The notes beneath the pieces are model-generated. The model worked only from the letters and a program-made list of their open reading frames with translations. It was not told the origin of the DNA and did no database searches. This document shows positions 61,409 through 64,000 of a stretch of DNA of 64,000 nucleotides, one piece after another. Both the position numbers and the translations under genes were made by a program. This stretch comes from JAXMEQ01 sp046348225. Its GTDB lineage: Bacteria; Pseudomonadota; Gammaproteobacteria; Burkholderiales; Burkholderiaceae_C. Positions within the stretch are counted from its first letter, which is position 1; each line of letters opens with the position of its first letter. The DNA is taken from positions 62,001 through 126,000 of the forward strand of contig JAXMEQ010000005.1 of the NCBI GenBank assembly GCA_046348225.1, given 5' to 3'.

Positions 61409-62179
61409 ATGGCAGATACCGTACTCAAAGTCGCCGGCATTTCCAAGCGCTTCGGGGGCCTGCAGGCCCTGAGCGATGTGGGCATCACCATCGAGCGTGG
61501 CCAGGTCTATGGCCTGATCGGCCCCAACGGCGCGGGCAAGACCACGTTCTTCAACGTCATCACCGGGCTGTACACGCCCGACAGCGGCACCTTCGAGCTG
61601 GCCGGCAAGCCCTACCAGCCCACCGCGGTGCATGAAGTGGCCAAGGCCGGCATTGCCCGCACCTTCCAGAACATCCGGCTGTTCGCCGAGATGACCGCGC
61701 TCGAAAACGTCATGGTCGGCCGCCACATCCGCACCGGCTCGGGCCTGATCGGCGCCATCTTCCGCACGCCGGGCTTCAAGGCTGAAGAGGCCGCCATCGC
61801 CAAACGCGCGCAGGAACTGCTGGACTACGTGGGCATCGGCAAGTTTGCCGACTACAAGGCCCGCACGCTGAGCTATGGCGACCAGCGCCGCCTGGAAATT
61901 GCGCGCGCGCTCGCGACCGACCCGCAGCTGATTGCACTGGACGAGCCCGCCGCCGGCATGAACGCCACCGAAAAGGTGCAGCTGCGCGGCCTGATCGACC
62001 AGATCCGCAAGGACAGCCGCACCATCCTGCTGATCGAGCACGACGTCAAGCTCGTCATGGGCCTGTGCGACCGCGTCACCGTGCTCGACTACGGCAAGCA
62101 GATCGCCGAAGGCACCCCTGCCGACGTGCAGAAAAACGAAAAGGTGATCGAGGCCTACCTCGGCACCGGTGGCCACTGA
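61409..62179 (+). CDS. livG: ABC transporter ATP-binding protein LivG
   Basis: 256 residues. Walker A is GPNGAGKTTFFNVITG, the signature is LSYGDQRRLEIARAL, Walker B is LIALDEPAAGMN, and the H-loop is LLIEHDVKLVM. The C-terminal GTPADVQKNEKVIEAYLG is typical of LivG. AAGGAGAGAGCG precedes the ATG. Confidence 0.94.
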   Translation: MADTVLKVAGISKRFGGLQALSDVGITIERGQVYGLIGPNGAGKTTFFNVITGLYTPDSGTFELAGKPYQPTAVHEVAKAGIARTFQNIRLFAEMTALENVMVGRHIRTGSGLIGAIFRTPGFKAEEAAIAKRAQELLDYVGIGKFADYKARTLSYGDQRRLEIARALATDPQLIALDEPAAGMNATEKVQLRGLIDQIRKDSRTILLIEHDVKLVMGLCDRVTVLDYGKQIAEGTPADVQKNEKVIEAYLGTGGH

Positions 62180-62194
62180 GCCCGGAGAACATTC

Positions 62195-62911
<717 letters not shown>

Positions 62912-62913
62912 CC

Positions 62914-63885
62914 TCAGTCCACCTTCGCGCCCGACGCCTTCACCACCTTCTCGTATTTGGCGAGTTCGGCTTTCATGAAGTCGCCGAACTGCTCGGGCGT
63001 GGTGGGCACGGGTTCGGCCATCAGGCCGGCGAAGCGGGTTTTGGCCTCGGGCGAGTTGAGTGCGGCCACGAAGGCGGCGTTGAGCTTCTGCACCACGTCG
63101 CGCGGTGTGCCGGCCGGCGCCACCAGCCCCCACCAGGTGTCAATGGCAAAGCCCTTGAGCGTATCCGCCACCGGTGGAATGTCGGGCAGGGCGCTGGAGC
63201 GGCCCAGTGTGGTGACGGCCAGCGCCTTGAGCTTGCCCGCGCGGATGTTGGGCGCGGCGGTGGCCAGGTTGTCAAAGTTGTAGTCCACCTGGCCCGACAG
63301 CAGCGCCAGCTGCGCCGGGTTGCCGCCGTTGTACGGAATGTGCACCGCAAAGATGCCGGCGTCGCGCTTGAACATCTCGCCGGCCAGGTGGCCAGCGCTG
63401 CCATTGCCGCCACTGCCGTAGTTCAGCCGGGCCGGGTTGGCCTTGGCGTAGGCAATCAAATCCTGCAGGGTGTTGATCTTCAGGCGGGTGGCGGTGTCGG
63501 CGTTCATCACCAGCACGTTGGGCACGCGCAGCATCTGCGTGATGGGTGCAAAGTCTTTCGCCGCGTCGTACGGCATCTTGCTGAACAGCCAGGGGTTGAT
63601 GGCGTGCGTGGCCACCGCGGCAATGCCAATCGTCAGGCCATCGGGCGCGGCCTTGGCCACGATGTCGGCGCCAATGTTGCCGCCGCCGCCGGGCTTGTTG
63701 TCAATGATCACCGTGCCCAGGCTGTCCTTGACGCGCTCGGCCATCAGCCGCGCCGTCACGTCGATCGGGCCGCCCGGCGCGTAGGGCACCACCAGGCGGA
63801 TCGGCCGGGCCTGTGCCAGTGCCAGGGTGGGCGCGGCCAGCGCGGCGGCGGCGGAAATGACGAGGTGGCGGCGTTGCAGTGTCAT
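62914..63885 (-). CDS. Tripartite tricarboxylate receptor (Bug/TctC family)
   Basis: 323 residues, periplasmic binding protein. A Tat/Sec-like signal (MTLQRRHLVISAAAALAAPT) precedes the Bug motifs RLVVPYAPGGPIDVTARLMA, NKPGGGGNIGADIVAKAAPDG and the LNYGSGGNGSAGHLAGEMF segment. Members bind carboxylates and many other organic acids, and are highly multiplied in Burkholderiales. The only TTT permease in the window is tctBA at 25983, so the partner is unclear. Its ATG overlaps the upstream stop. Confidence 0.9.
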   Translation of the reverse strand: MTLQRRHLVISAAAALAAPTLALAQARPIRLVVPYAPGGPIDVTARLMAERVKDSLGTVIIDNKPGGGGNIGADIVAKAAPDGLTIGIAAVATHAINPWLFSKMPYDAAKDFAPITQMLRVPNVLVMNADTATRLKINTLQDLIAYAKANPARLNYGSGGNGSAGHLAGEMFKRDAGIFAVHIPYNGGNPAQLALLSGQVDYNFDNLATAAPNIRAGKLKALAVTTLGRSSALPDIPPVADTLKGFAIDTWWGLVAPAGTPRDVVQKLNAAFVAALNSPEAKTRFAGLMAEPVPTTPEQFGDFMKAELAKYEKVVKASGAKVD

Positions 63886-64000
63886 GCGGTCTCCTTGTGT
63901 TTGTCGGCTTCGGTGGTGAACGAGTCGGCGTAGAACTCATCGGGCGGCAGACCGCCCAGCGCGGTGTAGTCGGCGCGGGCCGAGTCCACCACAATCGGCG
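63882..64000 (-). CDS. C-terminal end of a flavin/2Fe-2S reductase-like protein (partial)
   Basis: The last 38 codons of a minus-strand gene running off the window. The visible end includes VDSARADYTALGGLPPDEFY and AD SF TTEADKH, which resembles the C-terminus of CDP-6-deoxy-delta-3,4-glucoseen-reductase-like NAD(P)H-flavin oxidoreductases. Identification rests on this short tail only. Its TGA overlaps the ATG of the Bug gene, suggesting translational coupling. Confidence 0.5.
   Translation of the reverse strand, partial: PIVVDSARADYTALGGLPPDEFYADSFTTEADKHKETA

Overview
The window is high-GC, gene-dense bacterial chromosome. The gene orders (trxB-crp-ftsK-lolA-rarA, ribF-ileS-lspA, recJ next to an rpfE-like gene), the tripartite-tricarboxylate (TctABC/Bug) genes and the general protein style point to Betaproteobacteria, order Burkholderiales, most likely family Comamonadaceae. 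That placement is inference; there is no rRNA gene in the window to confirm it. I saw no tRNA, rRNA, CRISPR array, transposase or integrase.

Layout. 1-8015: purine uptake and salvage, with two BMP-type ABC substrate-binding proteins, a Rieske oxygenase translationally coupled to an adenine/adenosine deaminase, and guanine deaminase; the cluster is interrupted at 3414-5590 by a DUF6165 plus TPR/glycosyltransferase-like pair. 8047-10414: dcd, then a visibly AT-richer OLD-family ATPase/TOPRIM gene. 10411-16932: ornithine cyclodeaminase-like reductase, two small envelope proteins, recJ, an rpfE-like gene and lolC-lolD. 16981-17790: a small AT-rich accessory patch. 17791-21834 (minus): MoxR / DUF58 / von Willebrand A operon and a membrane-anchored serine protease. 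21931-25824: a tightly overlapping tatD / DNA-glycosylase / spermidine-synthase-like / gspE operon. 25983-27993: tctB-tctA. 28096-34510: DUF3422 protein, transporters (one broken by an amber codon), an SDR, a quinone reductase, a Nudix hydrolase and a receiver-only response regulator. 34528-40671 (minus): Na/Pi cotransporter, lspA, ileS, ribF. 40840-49577: HNH nuclease, a large secreted repeat-domain protein, a lipoprotein lipase-like hydrolase, a paired acyl-CoA dehydrogenase, yceH, purN and a DUF1653 protein. 49626-54761: rsmB-like, desaturase, rpmB-rpmG, trxB and a Crp/Fnr regulator. 54815-59131: ftsK-lolA-rarA. 59374-62911: livHMGF branched-chain amino-acid type ABC transporter. 62914-64000: a TctC/Bug receptor and the end of a flavin reductase.

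The most unusual signal is not a gene. A dispersed element of about 50 nt (called here the CTR element) occurs at least nine times. It has a 17-nt palindromic head (GCTAY..ATAGC) and a GC-rich tail ending near GCGCGGGCTGGAGGCC. Seven of the nine copies lie inside or across coding sequences and have been absorbed without breaking them. One encodes the hydrophobic core and cleavage region of the LolA signal peptide, one carries both the stop of the rpfE-like gene and the start of recJ, one supplies the purN stop codon, one encodes the N-terminus of an EamA transporter, and three are read through inside ileS, a DNA glycosylase and a Nudix hydrolase. A second, longer intergenic repeat family (four copies) has been captured as the N-terminus of the DUF58 protein.
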